A stretch of DNA of 64,000 nt from the NCBI GenBank assembly GCA_947561585.1, contig CANNZV010001831.1:1-64000 (forward strand), read 5' to 3'. A program made the position numbers and the translations under genes. Positions 1-10,447 of the stretch are shown here, piece after piece; positions within the stretch are counted from its first letter, which is position 1, and the number at the start of each line of letters is the position of its first letter. This DNA comes from Caprella mutica (Eukaryota > Arthropoda > Malacostraca > Amphipoda > Caprellidae). Under the pieces are notes generated by a model that saw only the letters and a program-made list of their open reading frames with translations, did not search any database and was not told the origin of the DNA.

Positions 1-974
1 GGCGCACCACTGTACATTCTATTAGATAGGTAATTTGAATACAGATTAATGATAAATGGAGTGAATTTGATAGGTACCTAATTGTCGTATCAAATTCATG
101 TCTGACGCCTGACGGTACCTGAATCCAATGTTTATACTACACAGTTGAATTATTCGATTGAGATGTTTAATTTGGAATAGAAAATAAAATTCATCATAGA
201 AAACTGTAATTGTAATTTTATGGGGTAACTATTGTAAACTTTCAGTCTGAGATGTAAATAAAAACTTATCAGTTAGCCGTTAGGTAGATGTATCAGGGGG
301 CGTGCCACCCCCCGAACTGGGCCCCCAGACTGGAAAACATAAATTCTAACAGAGTTACTCCTAACTTCATGCATTCCCATTAGTGATGTTTATCATCACA
401 ACAAGCCCAATTGTGAAGCTTAAATAACTTTTTTAATATCAGTTTTCACTGCGGAGTTGAAATTTATAAAATAATTTACTGATTTCTACATTTTTAGGGT
501 TAAAATGAGTAATTTTTGTTCATTCTAAATTCCTAACAGAGTTACTAGTCAATCTGAAATGAGTTACTATTCCACTCTGACCGAACCCCCCCTGCCAGGT
601 CATTAAACAATCATGAAGTGTGCAAAACAACAAACTAGCAGATACAACACCAGTTTGCAGAATGCATCTCTTCTCCCGCAGAGATTTTAATTTGAAAGAC
701 AATTACTCTCTGACTCTCAGTAGCAAATTCAGAATCTCCCGCAGCTAAATTAATGGTAACATAGGGATTAATTCAAAATCTCCCGCATCTAAATTAATGG
801 TAACATAGGAATTAATTCAAGATCTCCCGCAGAGATCTCCAATTTCTAAAAATTCAATCAAAAACTCCCGCAGAGAGTCTTGGAAAAATGTTCCATATTC
901 TGCAGACTGGAGACAACACACTACATAACAGTTTTTCACATTGAGGTCATTAATAGAAAGTACAGTGGTGCGCC
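1..974. mobile_element. TIR element cut by the left window edge region, ends GGCGCACCACTGTAC
   Basis: The first 24 bases and the reverse complement of 951-974 match at 23 of 24 positions (both begin GGCGCACCACTGTAC). This makes a terminal-inverted-repeat element of about 974 bp starting at the window edge, so its left target duplication cannot be seen. It carries a nested family-B MITE (325-580) and repeated 'tctcccgca..aaattaatggtaacatagg' units around 740-870. A second right end of the same kind lies at 2251-2274. No coding capacity is visible. The superfamily is not identified. Confidence 0.6.
325..580. mobile_element. family-B MITE (about 256 bp)
   Basis: It starts CCAGACTGGAAAAC and ends TTCCACTCTG. 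It is nearly identical along its length to the TSD-supported copy at 21773-22029 (257 bp). No clear target duplication can be seen at this copy. It is non-coding. Confidence 0.7.
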
Positions 975-1047
975 GTATTGTAGTGCGCCGTAATGTGGTG
1001 CGCCGCTCAGCTTTTAGATACTGTTGACTAAATTACTTTAGTCTCTT

Positions 1048-1283
1048 CCAGTCTGTATTTGGTGCAAAATATTCCACTGACGTTTTGAAATAGCTGAAAA
1101 AATCCACCATAAATTTTACAGTAATTAGGCTGATCCACCAACATTTTACCCATTTTCCACCAAAAATTAATGGTAACATAGGAATAAATAGCTAAAATTC
1201 TACCGACTTTGCCAGAATATTATTTTCAAGACAAAAAAATTCCACCGACATGTCGGTGGAATTTACCACGAAATACAGACTGG
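1048..1283. mobile_element. family-D MITE, 236 bp, with 8-bp target duplication
   Basis: The termini are CCAGTCTGTATTTGGTGC on the left and the inverted CCAGTCTGTATTTCGTGG on the right. It is flanked by AGTCTCTT (1040-1047) and AGTCTCTC (1284-1291), a 7-of-8 match. The inside holds the recurring block 'aaaattaatggtaacataggaat' and the palindrome CCACCGACATGTCGGTGG near the right end. It is non-coding. Related copies lie at 2041-2175, 2310-2495, 22195-22441 and 37331-37752. Confidence 0.8.
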
Positions 1284-1363
1284 AGTCTCTCCTCAAAGTA
1301 TTTCTATGAAATATATTATGCTGTATACAGAAAACTAATTTCAGCATTAGCATAGACTCTTGT

Positions 1364-1825
1364 CCAAGTAAAATAGTATGTCTCATAAACTCTCCATTTG
1401 TCTCTTCAGCTCTCTCCAAAATTCAACAAATTCTCTCCAAAATGATCAAATTATCATTAATTCTCTCCAAAATAACATTGTAGCATAGGAGAAAAATAGA
1501 TGAAACTCGCCATTTGCAATTGAAGGGCTCAAAATAACTGTCACAAACTCGCCATTAAAATGGAGAGCCAAGTAATAAAGCATGTCCAAACTCGCCATTT
1601 TAATGGCGAGTTTGTGACTGTTATTTTGAGCCCTTCAATTGCAAATGGCGAGTTTTATCTATTCTTCTCCTATGCTACAATGTTATTTTGGAGAGAATTA
1701 ATGATAATTTGATCATTTTGGAGAGAATTTGTTGAATTTTGGAGAGAGCTGAAAAGATAAATGGTGAGTTTATGACACATACTAATTTACTTGGATGGAG
1801 AGTTTGGACATGCTCTATTACTTGG
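1364..1825. mobile_element. family-E MITE (outer copy of a nested head-to-head pair)
   Basis: The outer copy begins CCAAGTAAAATAGTATG and ends CTATTACTTGG, with a perfect 8-bp target duplication ACTCTTGT at 1356-1363 and 1826-1833. A second copy of the same family sits inside it at 1568-1794 in opposite orientation. Removing the inner copy plus one 8-bp duplication leaves 227 bp, exactly the length of the inner copy. The inverted pair gives two arms of roughly 190 bp that can form a long hairpin. Confidence 0.88.
1568..1794. mobile_element. family-E MITE (inner copy, 227 bp)
   Basis: It begins CCAAGTAATAAAGCATGTCC and ends ACTAATTTACTTGG, with a perfect 8-bp target duplication ATGGAGAG at 1560-1567 and 1795-1802. 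It lies inverted inside the outer copy. Partial relatives lie at about 19285-19520, 20045-20195, 37908-38021 and 38872-38990. It is non-coding. Confidence 0.88.
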
Positions 1826-2029
1826 ACTCTTGTAAAATGTCTCTATTTTTCATATGTTTTGTAGCGATTACAGGACGAAACGAGTGTAAAATGGTTATAT
1901 ATGATATCAATTAGACCATATATCAACCAAATATATAACTAAATTACATAAATAGGGATATTTTTCAATAAAACAACTCCGTTCCGGTAATTCATGCTCC
2001 GTTTCGGTAATTCATGTACCGTTCCGGTA

Positions 2030-2495
2030 ATTGTATGAAACGTTCTTCCACCGAAAATTAATGGTAACAAAGGAATAAATAGCTGAAAATCCACTGACTT
2101 TGCCAGAATATTATTTTCAATGGAGAAAAATTCCACCGATGAGTTGGTGGAATTTACCATGAAATACAGTCTGGAGGTCATTAAACAATCATGAAGTGTG
2201 CAGAACAACAAACTACCGGATACAACAAACTTCATAACAGTTATTTACTTAAATAGAAAGTACAGTGGTGCGCCGTATTGTAGTGCGCTGCTCAGCTTTT
2301 AGATACTGTTGAATAATTTGGCTGATCCACCAACATTTTGTCATTTTCCCACTTTATCCACCGAAAATTAATGGTAACATAGGAATAAATAACTATAAAA
2401 ATCCACCGACTTTGCTGGAATATTATTTTCAAAGGGGAAAAATTCCACCGACATGTCTGTGGAATTTTGAAATTTTCCATGAAATACAGTCTGGT
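2030..2495. mobile_element. partial family-D copies and a GGTGCGCC element end
   Basis: Two truncated family-D copies (about 2041-2175 and 2310-2495) each end in AAATACAGTCTGG and carry the 'aaaattaatggtaaca' core. Between them, 2175-2226 repeats a segment also seen at 598-650, and 2251-2274 is the right terminus of the element type that spans 1-974. This is a mosaic of fragments with no coding potential. Confidence 0.6.
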
Positions 2496-3075
2496 TGACC
2501 TTGATGCAGCCTGCAGGTAAAGAGAATCAATTTTAAACATTTTTTTAAACACTTTCTGTATAAACAATCGCTAATTCCCTCCAACATTTACACGCAATGC
2601 CATTGGCATTTTGATGAGATGGAATTTGAGAATAAAAGGCCACAAAATACTAGAGAATTTCTTTGAGAACACACTTTCAAGTTTTAGCCATTTAAACTAT
2701 ATAAATAAGTTAATAGCCTACTGGTATAATACCACATACTACAATCATATAAAGATAATGAATAAATCAAATAACTACCCATTACCTAGTCTTTTTAAAT
2801 ATCTTATACCTACTTAAATACCTACACGCTGTTTTCAGGCTTATTTATTTATTTATAAGGATGATAAAGGGAAATAAGTGTCTACCGACACTACTGATCC
2901 CTGGATATTTATAAAGAAAAAATCAATTTTTAAGGAAATCAATTAATTTTTTAAGTTAATTTATTTTTAGTATATATATATGTATATATATATATTTTTC
3001 TGTTTGTTTGATGAGTTAATCAAGGTCTCTTAAGGAGTACCCCAAAACAAATCTCCCATTTAACTGTTAAAAGAA

Positions 3076-6000
3076 CTACAATATATCATATTTGTTTGTA
3101 GCTTTCACATAGGTAATTAAAATATTAAATATTTCTCTCTTTTTGCCACTATATCTGGAATCACCTCCTAGAACAGTTTTGAGAGTGGGATTGATTACAC
3201 CTGCTGCCCTTAGGCTATCCTTTAATATTATTCTCTCATTCTCAAAGCTTTGGCATTCAAAGATGTAGTGTTGGATAGTTTCTGCAACTAGGCATTCTTC
3301 ACATTCATCACTTTCACTCATACCTATCCTGTACAAATTCTGTTTCAAGTTGATGTGTCCTATTCTCAATCTGTGAATAATGGTTTCACTCCTACGAGAC
3401 CGAAATGTTCCAACAGGCTGGAGGTCTCCTAAATTATCTCTAATACTCTTCAAGAACAGACCCTTTCCACTCATTTCAATTTTACTTTTCCAATAATCAT
3501 TCCAGTAGTTTTTTAAATTTTTCTTTAGTTGACTAGTTAGTTCTTCTTTGGTCAAATTGTAGAGTTCAGAACGATCATTGTTGTGTCCCTTGTTGGCCAC
3601 TCTGTCTGCTATATCATTGCCTCTTACACCACTATGGCCTTTCACCCAATGTAGGATGACAGAGCCAGAGTCATTGAGTTGTAGAAGTTTTTGCTTAATC
3701 TGGTTGACAATGTTAACATATGTCTTAGGTTGCGAGGAGAGAAGCAGCTGGAGGCCAGACAAAGAATCAGTGAAAATCACAATCGAGGAACTAGAAAGGT
3801 TGCTTTGGATAAAAAGTAGTGCCTGCAGAATGCCATAGAGTTCTGCACTAATAATAGAAATTTCTGGTCTAAGTTTCCAACATTCTGAGTAGTTTAGATC
3901 CTCAACATAGAGAGCACATGAAGTAGAATGAGGAGGATTTTGGGTCTTTGAGCCATCAGTGTAAATAAGTCTATAGAGGCTATAGAACTCATCAACATAT
4001 GAACGAAATGTGGATTCATTATATACCTCTATTTCAAAATCTGTTTTAACGTAAGAGACCAAATTTATCCATGGTGGTATTTGGTTACATATTTCTGGAG
4101 TCCTCTTGATAGGAGGAACACCAAATATTTTAATTGATTTTTTACCTCGTGATGAGAAAGACCGGAGAGGTGGTTTTTCAATATTTACTGTGTCAGCAGT
4201 ACCATTGTTGAGAGGTTTTGTCATAATATTGATATAAGTTTTGCTTTCTAAAAATAATCTATGCAAATTGAGAGGAGGTATACAAGTTTCTGCTTGGAGA
4301 GAAAGTTCAGGGCTAGATTTTCTTGCACCTAAAATAATTCTCAAGCACGAGTTTTGAACACTTTCAAGTTTTTTCAGGTTGGATGGAGCTGATGCCCCAT
4401 ATAGGGTACTACCGTAATCTAGTTTTGATCTGATGTATGCTATGTAGAAGTGCCGCATCATATTAGTGGTTGCACCCCATTTAATTGCAGATAATGATTT
4501 TAAAATATTTATTCTCTTTAGGGAATCATATTTCAAGTATTCAATATGATATTTCCAGGTCAGGTAAGGGGAGTCCATTACAAGTCCTAGAAGTCTCTGT
4601 TGACTTTTGTACATAATGGCTTGATTGCGCATTCTGACAACCGGGCAAGAAACTCTTCGCCTGGTGAAATGTTGTACAATGGTTTTTTGAGGGTTAACAG
4701 TAAGTCCCCAATTTTCAGCCCATGTAGAGAATTTGTTGAGATATACTTGCATTTTATGTCTCACAATTTCAGAATCTTCTCCACTGCAAGCAACTGTAAT
4801 ATCATCAGCATAAATGAACAGTTGTACATCATCATCTTCAGGGACATCACTAATCATCATGTTAAATAATAAAGGAGATAAGACTGCTCCTTGGGGGGTA
4901 CCCTTTGCCAGGTGGTAACTGTCAGAGGTTTCCCCTTCCAATAAAGTTTTTATTGATCTTCCTTTGAAGTAGTTATGAATCCACCTCAACATATTTCCCT
5001 TAATACCTCTTTCTTTTAATTTGTAGACAACTCCCTCTCCCCACACAGTGTCAAATGCGCTTTTTAAATCTATGTATACTACAAGACATAGATGTCCTCT
5101 GTCTTGAGCCTGCCTAATAGAGTTTTCAATTCTCATCAGTACATCAATGGTACCCATACCTTTCCTAAATCCGCAAGCCGATTTCGGTAGAGCTTCAAGT
5201 AAATCCAAGGTATACTCAAGTCTTTGTTTAAGGATTCTCTCTAATAGTTTTCCAATACATGAGAGAAGAGCAATAGGTCTGTATGATGATGGAGCATTTT
5301 TATCTTTCCCGGGTTTAGCTATGGGCACAACAAGACCAGATTTCCATGCATCTGGGATATACCCTGTTTTGTAGCACTGGTTGAATATTATCAATAACTC
5401 CTCAAGTTGCTTCAGGTTCAGAGATTTTAACATGGCATAAGATATATCATCCTCACCAGGCGAAGAGTCTCTCGTCTGAGAGAGAGCTGAAAGAAGTTCG
5501 TGAGTTTCTATATCAGTATTATATGGTTCTTCATCAAGCTGTTCTGCTTCAAGCAGAAACTCATCAGAAAAGTCAGGTAGAGCATGGGAACATGAAGAGG
5601 CAGTATTGGCAAACTGTTCAGAGAGCAGATTACACTTCTCTTTCAAATTTGTGATCAAAATCCCTTGATTGAGCAATGGAGAGTTTTCCTGTTGGATGTA
5701 GCCTTTAAGTCTTTTAAATTTGTTCCACACTACTGTAGTTGGGGTATCAAAGTTGATGTTTGAAACAAACTCTCTGAAACTCTCTTTCTTTTTCCTTTTC
5801 TTTAATTTTAATGCTTCTGCAGTCTTGCATTTGTAATCCTTGATATTATCTGGTGTTGGATGTTTAATCATTTTGCGCAAGGCCACTTTTCTTAATTTTA
5901 CAATATCTTTGCATTCGTCATCCCACCATGACAGGCTTTTTCTAATTTTTACTTCTCCACTTGATTTTTTAATACATTTCTTGGCAGAGGTATATAATCT

Positions 6001-6822
6001 AGCAGTAAAGTCACTTGCCAATGTCTCAATGCTTTGGGGGGAAATGATCTTAGAGTCTGTTATGTTCATACTGAATTCATTGAGATTATCTTTAGTAAAT
6101 TTCCATTTTTTTCTTGTGATACTTTGAAATATTTCTATATCTCTGTTCAAAATTATTTGCACCGGTATGTGGTCACTACCCAAGTCTTCAAGTTGATTTA
6201 GGGTAATTCCTGGAGAGAGATCAGCAGAACTGAGGACCAAATCTAGATTTGATAAATGACCATTGTGTATGTTAATATGTGTATAAAAATCCGGAGGATT
6301 ATTTAGAACTGTTTCGCTATTATTAAGTATATATTCTATTGAGCGTCCTGTTGGATTAGGTCTTATACATCTGTTTGAAATTGCTCTCGAATGTGCATTA
6401 AAGTCCCCCAAAATGATGTAGCTATCTCCCAATTGATTGATGTAATGATAAAGTTCTTCTGTTGATACATTTTTATTAGGATTATAAATATTTGCAAGAG
6501 AAAACTTAAAGTTGTTACTCATATATATAACTATGGATTGTATTTCCAAGACTCCATTTCCATATGGTATCAGTGTTAAAGTTTTATACTGTATTTCTCT
6601 TCTGATAATGATTCCCAGTCCCCCTCCATTCATTTGATGTCTGTGTTTCCAGATGGCAGTATATCCATGGAAAGTAGGCTCATATTTGGAGTCTGAGAGC
6701 CAAGTCTCACAAAGAGCCATATAATCAGACTTTGTGGAATATAATTTAAGTTTAATTTCTCCTAATTTGTTATTAACACTCCTACAATTAAATTGAATTC
6801 CTGTTAGATTAGAGTGAGACAT
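3076..6822 (-). CDS. LINE ORF2: endonuclease, reverse transcriptase, RNase H
   Basis: A 1248-residue polyprotein that would nick target DNA and reverse-transcribe the element RNA. The N-terminal apurinic-like endonuclease (about residues 1-230) shows CETWL, ILGDFNAHS near 138 and SDHIPV. The reverse transcriptase (about 480-760) shows SYRPIALLS, IDLKSAFDTVW, GTPQGAVLSPLLFN and the catalytic FIYADD near 671. RNase H shows IYTDGSKT near 953, AELYGI, IFTDS and WVKGHSG..GNDIAD near 1060-1075, so the D-E-D-D residues are all present. A C-terminal CX2CX7HX4C knuckle (CEEC..H..C) is typical of this superfamily. The start ATG directly follows the ORF1 stop (TAAATG), which suggests translation by termination-reinitiation. 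No stop or frameshift is seen. Confidence 0.93.
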   Translation of the reverse strand: MSHSNLTGIQFNCRSVNNKLGEIKLKLYSTKSDYMALCETWLSDSKYEPTFHGYTAIWKHRHQMNGGGLGIIIRREIQYKTLTLIPYGNGVLEIQSIVIYMSNNFKFSLANIYNPNKNVSTEELYHYINQLGDSYIILGDFNAHSRAISNRCIRPNPTGRSIEYILNNSETVLNNPPDFYTHINIHNGHLSNLDLVLSSADLSPGITLNQLEDLGSDHIPVQIILNRDIEIFQSITRKKWKFTKDNLNEFSMNITDSKIISPQSIETLASDFTARLYTSAKKCIKKSSGEVKIRKSLSWWDDECKDIVKLRKVALRKMIKHPTPDNIKDYKCKTAEALKLKKRKKKESFREFVSNINFDTPTTVVWNKFKRLKGYIQQENSPLLNQGILITNLKEKCNLLSEQFANTASSCSHALPDFSDEFLLEAEQLDEEPYNTDIETHELLSALSQTRDSSPGEDDISYAMLKSLNLKQLEELLIIFNQCYKTGYIPDAWKSGLVVPIAKPGKDKNAPSSYRPIALLSCIGKLLERILKQRLEYTLDLLEALPKSACGFRKGMGTIDVLMRIENSIRQAQDRGHLCLVVYIDLKSAFDTVWGEGVVYKLKERGIKGNMLRWIHNYFKGRSIKTLLEGETSDSYHLAKGTPQGAVLSPLLFNMMISDVPEDDDVQLFIYADDITVACSGEDSEIVRHKMQVYLNKFSTWAENWGLTVNPQKTIVQHFTRRRVSCPVVRMRNQAIMYKSQQRLLGLVMDSPYLTWKYHIEYLKYDSLKRINILKSLSAIKWGATTNMMRHFYIAYIRSKLDYGSTLYGASAPSNLKKLESVQNSCLRIILGARKSSPELSLQAETCIPPLNLHRLFLESKTYINIMTKPLNNGTADTVNIEKPPLRSFSSRGKKSIKIFGVPPIKRTPEICNQIPPWINLVSYVKTDFEIEVYNESTFRSYVDEFYSLYRLIYTDGSKTQNPPHSTSCALYVEDLNYSECWKLRPEISIISAELYGILQALLFIQSNLSSSSIVIFTDSLSGLQLLLSSQPKTYVNIVNQIKQKLLQLNDSGSVILHWVKGHSGVRGNDIADRVANKGHNNDRSELYNLTKEELTSQLKKNLKNYWNDYWKSKIEMSGKGLFLKSIRDNLGDLQPVGTFRSRRSETIIHRLRIGHINLKQNLYRIGMSESDECEECLVAETIQHYIFECQSFENERIILKDSLRAAGVINPTLKTVLGGDSRYSGKKREIFNILITYVKATNKYDIL

Positions 6823-8421
6823 TTAGTTTTTCTTCCTGTTTTTCTTTTTTTTCTTCTTCTTTAGCAATTGCGTGTTAGCAGTTCTTTTATTGTTTACATT
6901 TCGGTTAGAGCTGCTTTCTGGAGATTCAGAATGTTCCAACTGAATTGAGGAGTCTGAGGTTGCATCACTGAGCACCCCATCATCATCTGGTTCACTTAAG
7001 AGATCCAAGTTGCATTTAAGAATTTTAGTCTTATCAATTGGTCTGTCAGGACCTGTAACTAATGATTTATCAGCAGCAAAATGCTGATTAATCACTCTCT
7101 TTACAGAAGCGGTTTTTTCTAAATCAGCTATGCTGAGAATCTTCATCATTACTTCAGTAACAATATTTCTAACTTTGTCAAGAAATTCCTGCTCAGAAGA
7201 AAAGGAATTTACGATTCTATTATCTGATGCAGACTGTGCAGCAGCAGTATCAGGTTCAGTTTGTTGGGATGCATTTCTAAATTGTTTAGCAGGAGGAAAA
7301 TTTCTGATTCCAAGAGTAGCATCTCTATATGATGGGATCTGTGATCTATTACTTTCAGAAATTATGTTTTGAACAGTTTTATTCTTCACTAGAATATTTG
7401 GTTTCAAGACTTGTGACCTAGCATCTGCATAAGAAAGACCTTGTTTCTGCATAATGGCTTCGATCTTGCGAGCTGACTCATAGTAGGTGCATTCACGAGA
7501 ATTTGCTTTGTGATTATTGTTGCAATTAGCACAGCGGAATTCAAGAGCAGATTTAGTGCAGTCACTTTTAGTGTGGTTTTCACCACACAAAAGGCAGCGT
7601 GGGTTTGAGGATCTGCAGCTAGCAGCCATATGTCCCATTCTTTGACATTTATAACATTGTCTGGGTAGGCCTATAAATGCTCTGATCTTATAATAGCTGT
7701 GTGCAATGGTAACAGCAGATGGGAGTGAATCTCCCTCAAATGTGAGCTTGATGGAGGCAGAAGGTTCCCATTCACCTGTATCAGTCTTACGCTTTAGTCT
7801 TTCAATTTTGATTAAAGTAGAGTTAGTATCTTTAATAGTGAGGCAGTTTCTGATGTCATCAATATCAACATCAGCACTAATAGGAGAAATTACACCAACT
7901 CTGTGTTTATCAGAGTTTGGTAGATAACATTTTACATTCCACTGACCAATTTTAGTGGTCAGAAGAAGTTTAGAGAAGATGTTTTTGTCTGAGTGTTGTT
8001 TATATTCTATGGCAATTATATTCAATTTTCTGTTAGTTCTTATGTCTTTAATGTTATTTGAGGTTTTACCAAATTCTGATTTTTGAAATTCTGATTGAAA
8101 TTTGATGGGATTGTTGATCATTTGTCTATCGTTTTCAGATGTGGGCTTAATTATGATTATTGAATTTTTACCAAGGCTATCAAGTGTATGGTTAGTTTTA
8201 CTATAGGACATGTTCTGCAGACTGGCTTGGGGGTTCATATCATCAGCATCAGAGCTATTAAGCTGTGTTTCAGGAATAACAATTAAGGGCTGTTGAGACA
8301 ATGACTTATCAGTTTCCTGAGTATCCCAATCATGCTGCCATGATCCACAACTTGCATCTTTCATCTCTGATAATGGCTGAGAATCATAGGCAAGAATGTC
8401 AGAAGCCTGAGTGAGTTCCAT
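6823..8421 (-). CDS. LINE ORF1: gag-like zinc-knuckle protein
   Basis: A 532-residue nucleic-acid-binding protein expected to coat the element RNA. Three cysteine-rich knuckles follow one another at about residues 257-310: CYKCQRMGHMAASC, CLLCGENHTKSDC and CANCNNNHKANSREC. This is the arrangement seen in I and Jockey type ORF1 proteins. The N-terminal 200 residues are polar, with no recognised motif. The C-terminus is a very basic lysine run followed by NRKKN. The stop codon abuts the ORF2 start with no spacer. The ATG at 8421 is the first in frame and leaves a 5' UTR of about 680 nt. Confidence 0.9.
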   Translation of the reverse strand: MELTQASDILAYDSQPLSEMKDASCGSWQHDWDTQETDKSLSQQPLIVIPETQLNSSDADDMNPQASLQNMSYSKTNHTLDSLGKNSIIIIKPTSENDRQMINNPIKFQSEFQKSEFGKTSNNIKDIRTNRKLNIIAIEYKQHSDKNIFSKLLLTTKIGQWNVKCYLPNSDKHRVGVISPISADVDIDDIRNCLTIKDTNSTLIKIERLKRKTDTGEWEPSASIKLTFEGDSLPSAVTIAHSYYKIRAFIGLPRQCYKCQRMGHMAASCRSSNPRCLLCGENHTKSDCTKSALEFRCANCNNNHKANSRECTYYESARKIEAIMQKQGLSYADARSQVLKPNILVKNKTVQNIISESNRSQIPSYRDATLGIRNFPPAKQFRNASQQTEPDTAAAQSASDNRIVNSFSSEQEFLDKVRNIVTEVMMKILSIADLEKTASVKRVINQHFAADKSLVTGPDRPIDKTKILKCNLDLLSEPDDDGVLSDATSDSSIQLEHSESPESSSNRNVNNKRTANTQLLKKKKKKKNRKKN

Positions 8422-9100
8422 AATGATTCGTTTCTAAACTGCCTATTACCTACCTAAACCTATCAATTAATAACTCTTTCCTCTGGCAAGAAAGAGTGGT
8501 CTGCAATGTGCAGACTGTATCCACTGCTCCGGGGTCAGATTCTTAATTGCCTAAAGTTTACTACCTATGAATAACCTAAATTAACACTCTTCCCCCAGGC
8601 AAGAAAGAAAGGTCTGCAGAGTGCAGACTGTATCCACTGCCCTAGGGTCACAGTGCTTTCCTATCCTAATCTACTCTACCTAATGTAATGTTGGCTGTTT
8701 TCAACCACAAATGCCAATATAAATGGCGGCGCCCCCCCGACTTAGAGCCGGTAGGGCAAATTTAAGTGGTTGAAAACACTCAACTTTGATGTGGAAGTCA
8801 GTTTCTTACCTATGCTATTTAACTAGTACTTAATAGTGGTGAATATCTAATATATGATAGAAAGTTTTAAGTGAATCTGGTAACAGTTTCTTTATATTAT
8901 AGAAACCGCAGGAGCTCAAGTAATTATAACCTTTCAGTTCGAATGTCAGCAAAAACCTCCCAGAAATACGATATAAGTCCTATAACTAAGTAACTAGGAA
9001 TACCTAGTTACCTAACTAACTAGAATTTACTATAAAATATCTTGTAAGATATAAATCTTAGAAACTACTCCAAACGTTTACGGGGTACTATTTTCCTACC
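8422..9100 (-). promoter_or_regulatory. LINE 5' UTR with a tandem duplication and a hairpin
   Basis: About 680 nt lies between the element's 5' end and ORF1. Two tandem copies of a roughly 113-bp unit occur at about 8470-8690; each holds GGCAAGAAAG and a GTCTGCA..TGCAGAC palindrome. A perfect 12-bp inverted pair, GTTTTCAACCAC (8697-8708) and GTGGTTGAAAAC (8766-8777), would fold in RNA around a C-rich loop. Non-LTR elements of this type carry internal promoters here, so repeated 5' units may be promoter modules. That role is inferred. Confidence 0.55.
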
Positions 9101-9112
9101 GTTTTCAGGCTT

Positions 9113-10447
9113 TCTGCTACAGATTAGGCCTAATTGGTTACCGGATGATCACAAAAGTTGCCAGTGCGTTCTGTGAACACAAAATTCAAATTATTTTGTA
9201 AGTGAGTAATGAAATCACTACAAGAAAGAAAACAGAACGTAAAACTAAAATAAAGGTGAATATCGTACAGCAGACGATCTGTAAACAGACACCATCTACG
9301 AAGGATGAAATTGTCCGTTCTACCGGACATGCTGGAACTGGAATTTCGGGGAGATTCTAGAATTTGGCTTTTCAGCACCATCATCCCCCCTCCTGGACCC
9401 TCGATATATCACACCTTCCAGCCCCTACCGCAGAGCCGAGACCCCATCCGCCACCCCTACCTTCTGGCAAAAAAAAAAAAAATATTTCGAAAACCAATCC
9501 AAATATCAAAATTCCAAGGCAGCAGTTTTGTAGAGATATCTCTTTTAGAATCGAATGCAAATAACCCCAATGCCGTAGGTTCAAAATTGTAAACGCCTTA
9601 GGCTTTTTGAAAAAGGGTCGAAATTCGTTCAAAATTCGAATAATTCGTTTCCTATTGGTGCCACGAACAAAATGGTAACAATTGTAATAAAAATAAAATA
9701 GGTATTCATTTCACTTTACATTTGGTTATAGAAACCAAAACCTAAGAAAATAGTGTAACAATTTAACAAATATGGTTTATACTTTATAGGAAGACGAGTT
9801 GACTCGTTTTTGCCGACAAAGGTATTTTCAAAATGTAAAATTAACCACAAAAATTGGAAGAAAAATAATTACACTGTTTTCATAACAGCATCAAAAATAC
9901 TATATAAAACCCAAATAAAATAATTAATCTCAAAAAAAAAAAAAACATTTAATCTCTCTGCGTTTTTTTTCCGTTTTTTTTTTAGATTAAAAATATGATT
10001 TAATAGGTATACTCAATTAATAACTAATCTAAATACTAAAATAATTTTTCATTTATTTTATTTTTTAAATTTTATATTACTCTTTTATTTTACTTCATTT
10101 CTAATATTAATTAGTATGATGCAATCCCTCATTTGATTTCATCATTTAATGTAGTTTGTTGTACTGCACACTTCATGATTGTTTAATATGAGTCGACATG
10201 GCCCAGGGATATACATATATTTTATGTTAAATCAGTAATAAACTACAAAAGTGTCGGACTAATGGGGGCGTCGGACTACTGAATAGTAACCGGGGAAGGG
10301 GTTAAATGTTGATATAGAGATATAAAGTAAATCCTGTATAGTTATTTAGAAACAAAAGATAATTATTTTACTTTTAGTACGAAACTTCGATTTAAATATG
10401 GAAATATATAAATTGGATACTATATTGAAAAAAGTAACATGATTATA
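9113..10447. other. AT-rich non-coding stretch
   Basis: No credible exon is seen. 9300-9600 is less AT-rich and contains an A14 run (about 9470). Short ORFs on both strands there have no recognisable domain. 10150-10185 is an inverted fragment of a repeat also present at 598-650 and 2175-2226. Confidence 0.5.

Larger units (their letters stand above)
2841..9100 (-). mobile_element. full-length I-superfamily-like LINE with two intact ORFs
   Basis: This is a complete-looking non-LTR retrotransposon on the minus strand. It has a 5' UTR (9100-8422), ORF1 (gag-like), ORF2 (endonuclease, reverse transcriptase, RNase H), a 3' UTR and a 3' end of AAAT repeats (plus-strand atttatttattta from 2843). 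It is flanked by a 12-bp direct repeat GTTTTCAGGCTT at 2831-2842 and 9101-9112, read as the target-site duplication. The RNase H domain in ORF2 and the CCHC knuckles in ORF1 point to the I superfamily; the clade cannot be fixed by eye. Both ORFs are uninterrupted, so the copy is young and possibly able to move. Confidence 0.9.

Noticed and set aside
4600..6127. Plus-strand ORFs of 75-95 codons inside the LINE
   Set aside because: They are antisense shadows of the intact ORF2.
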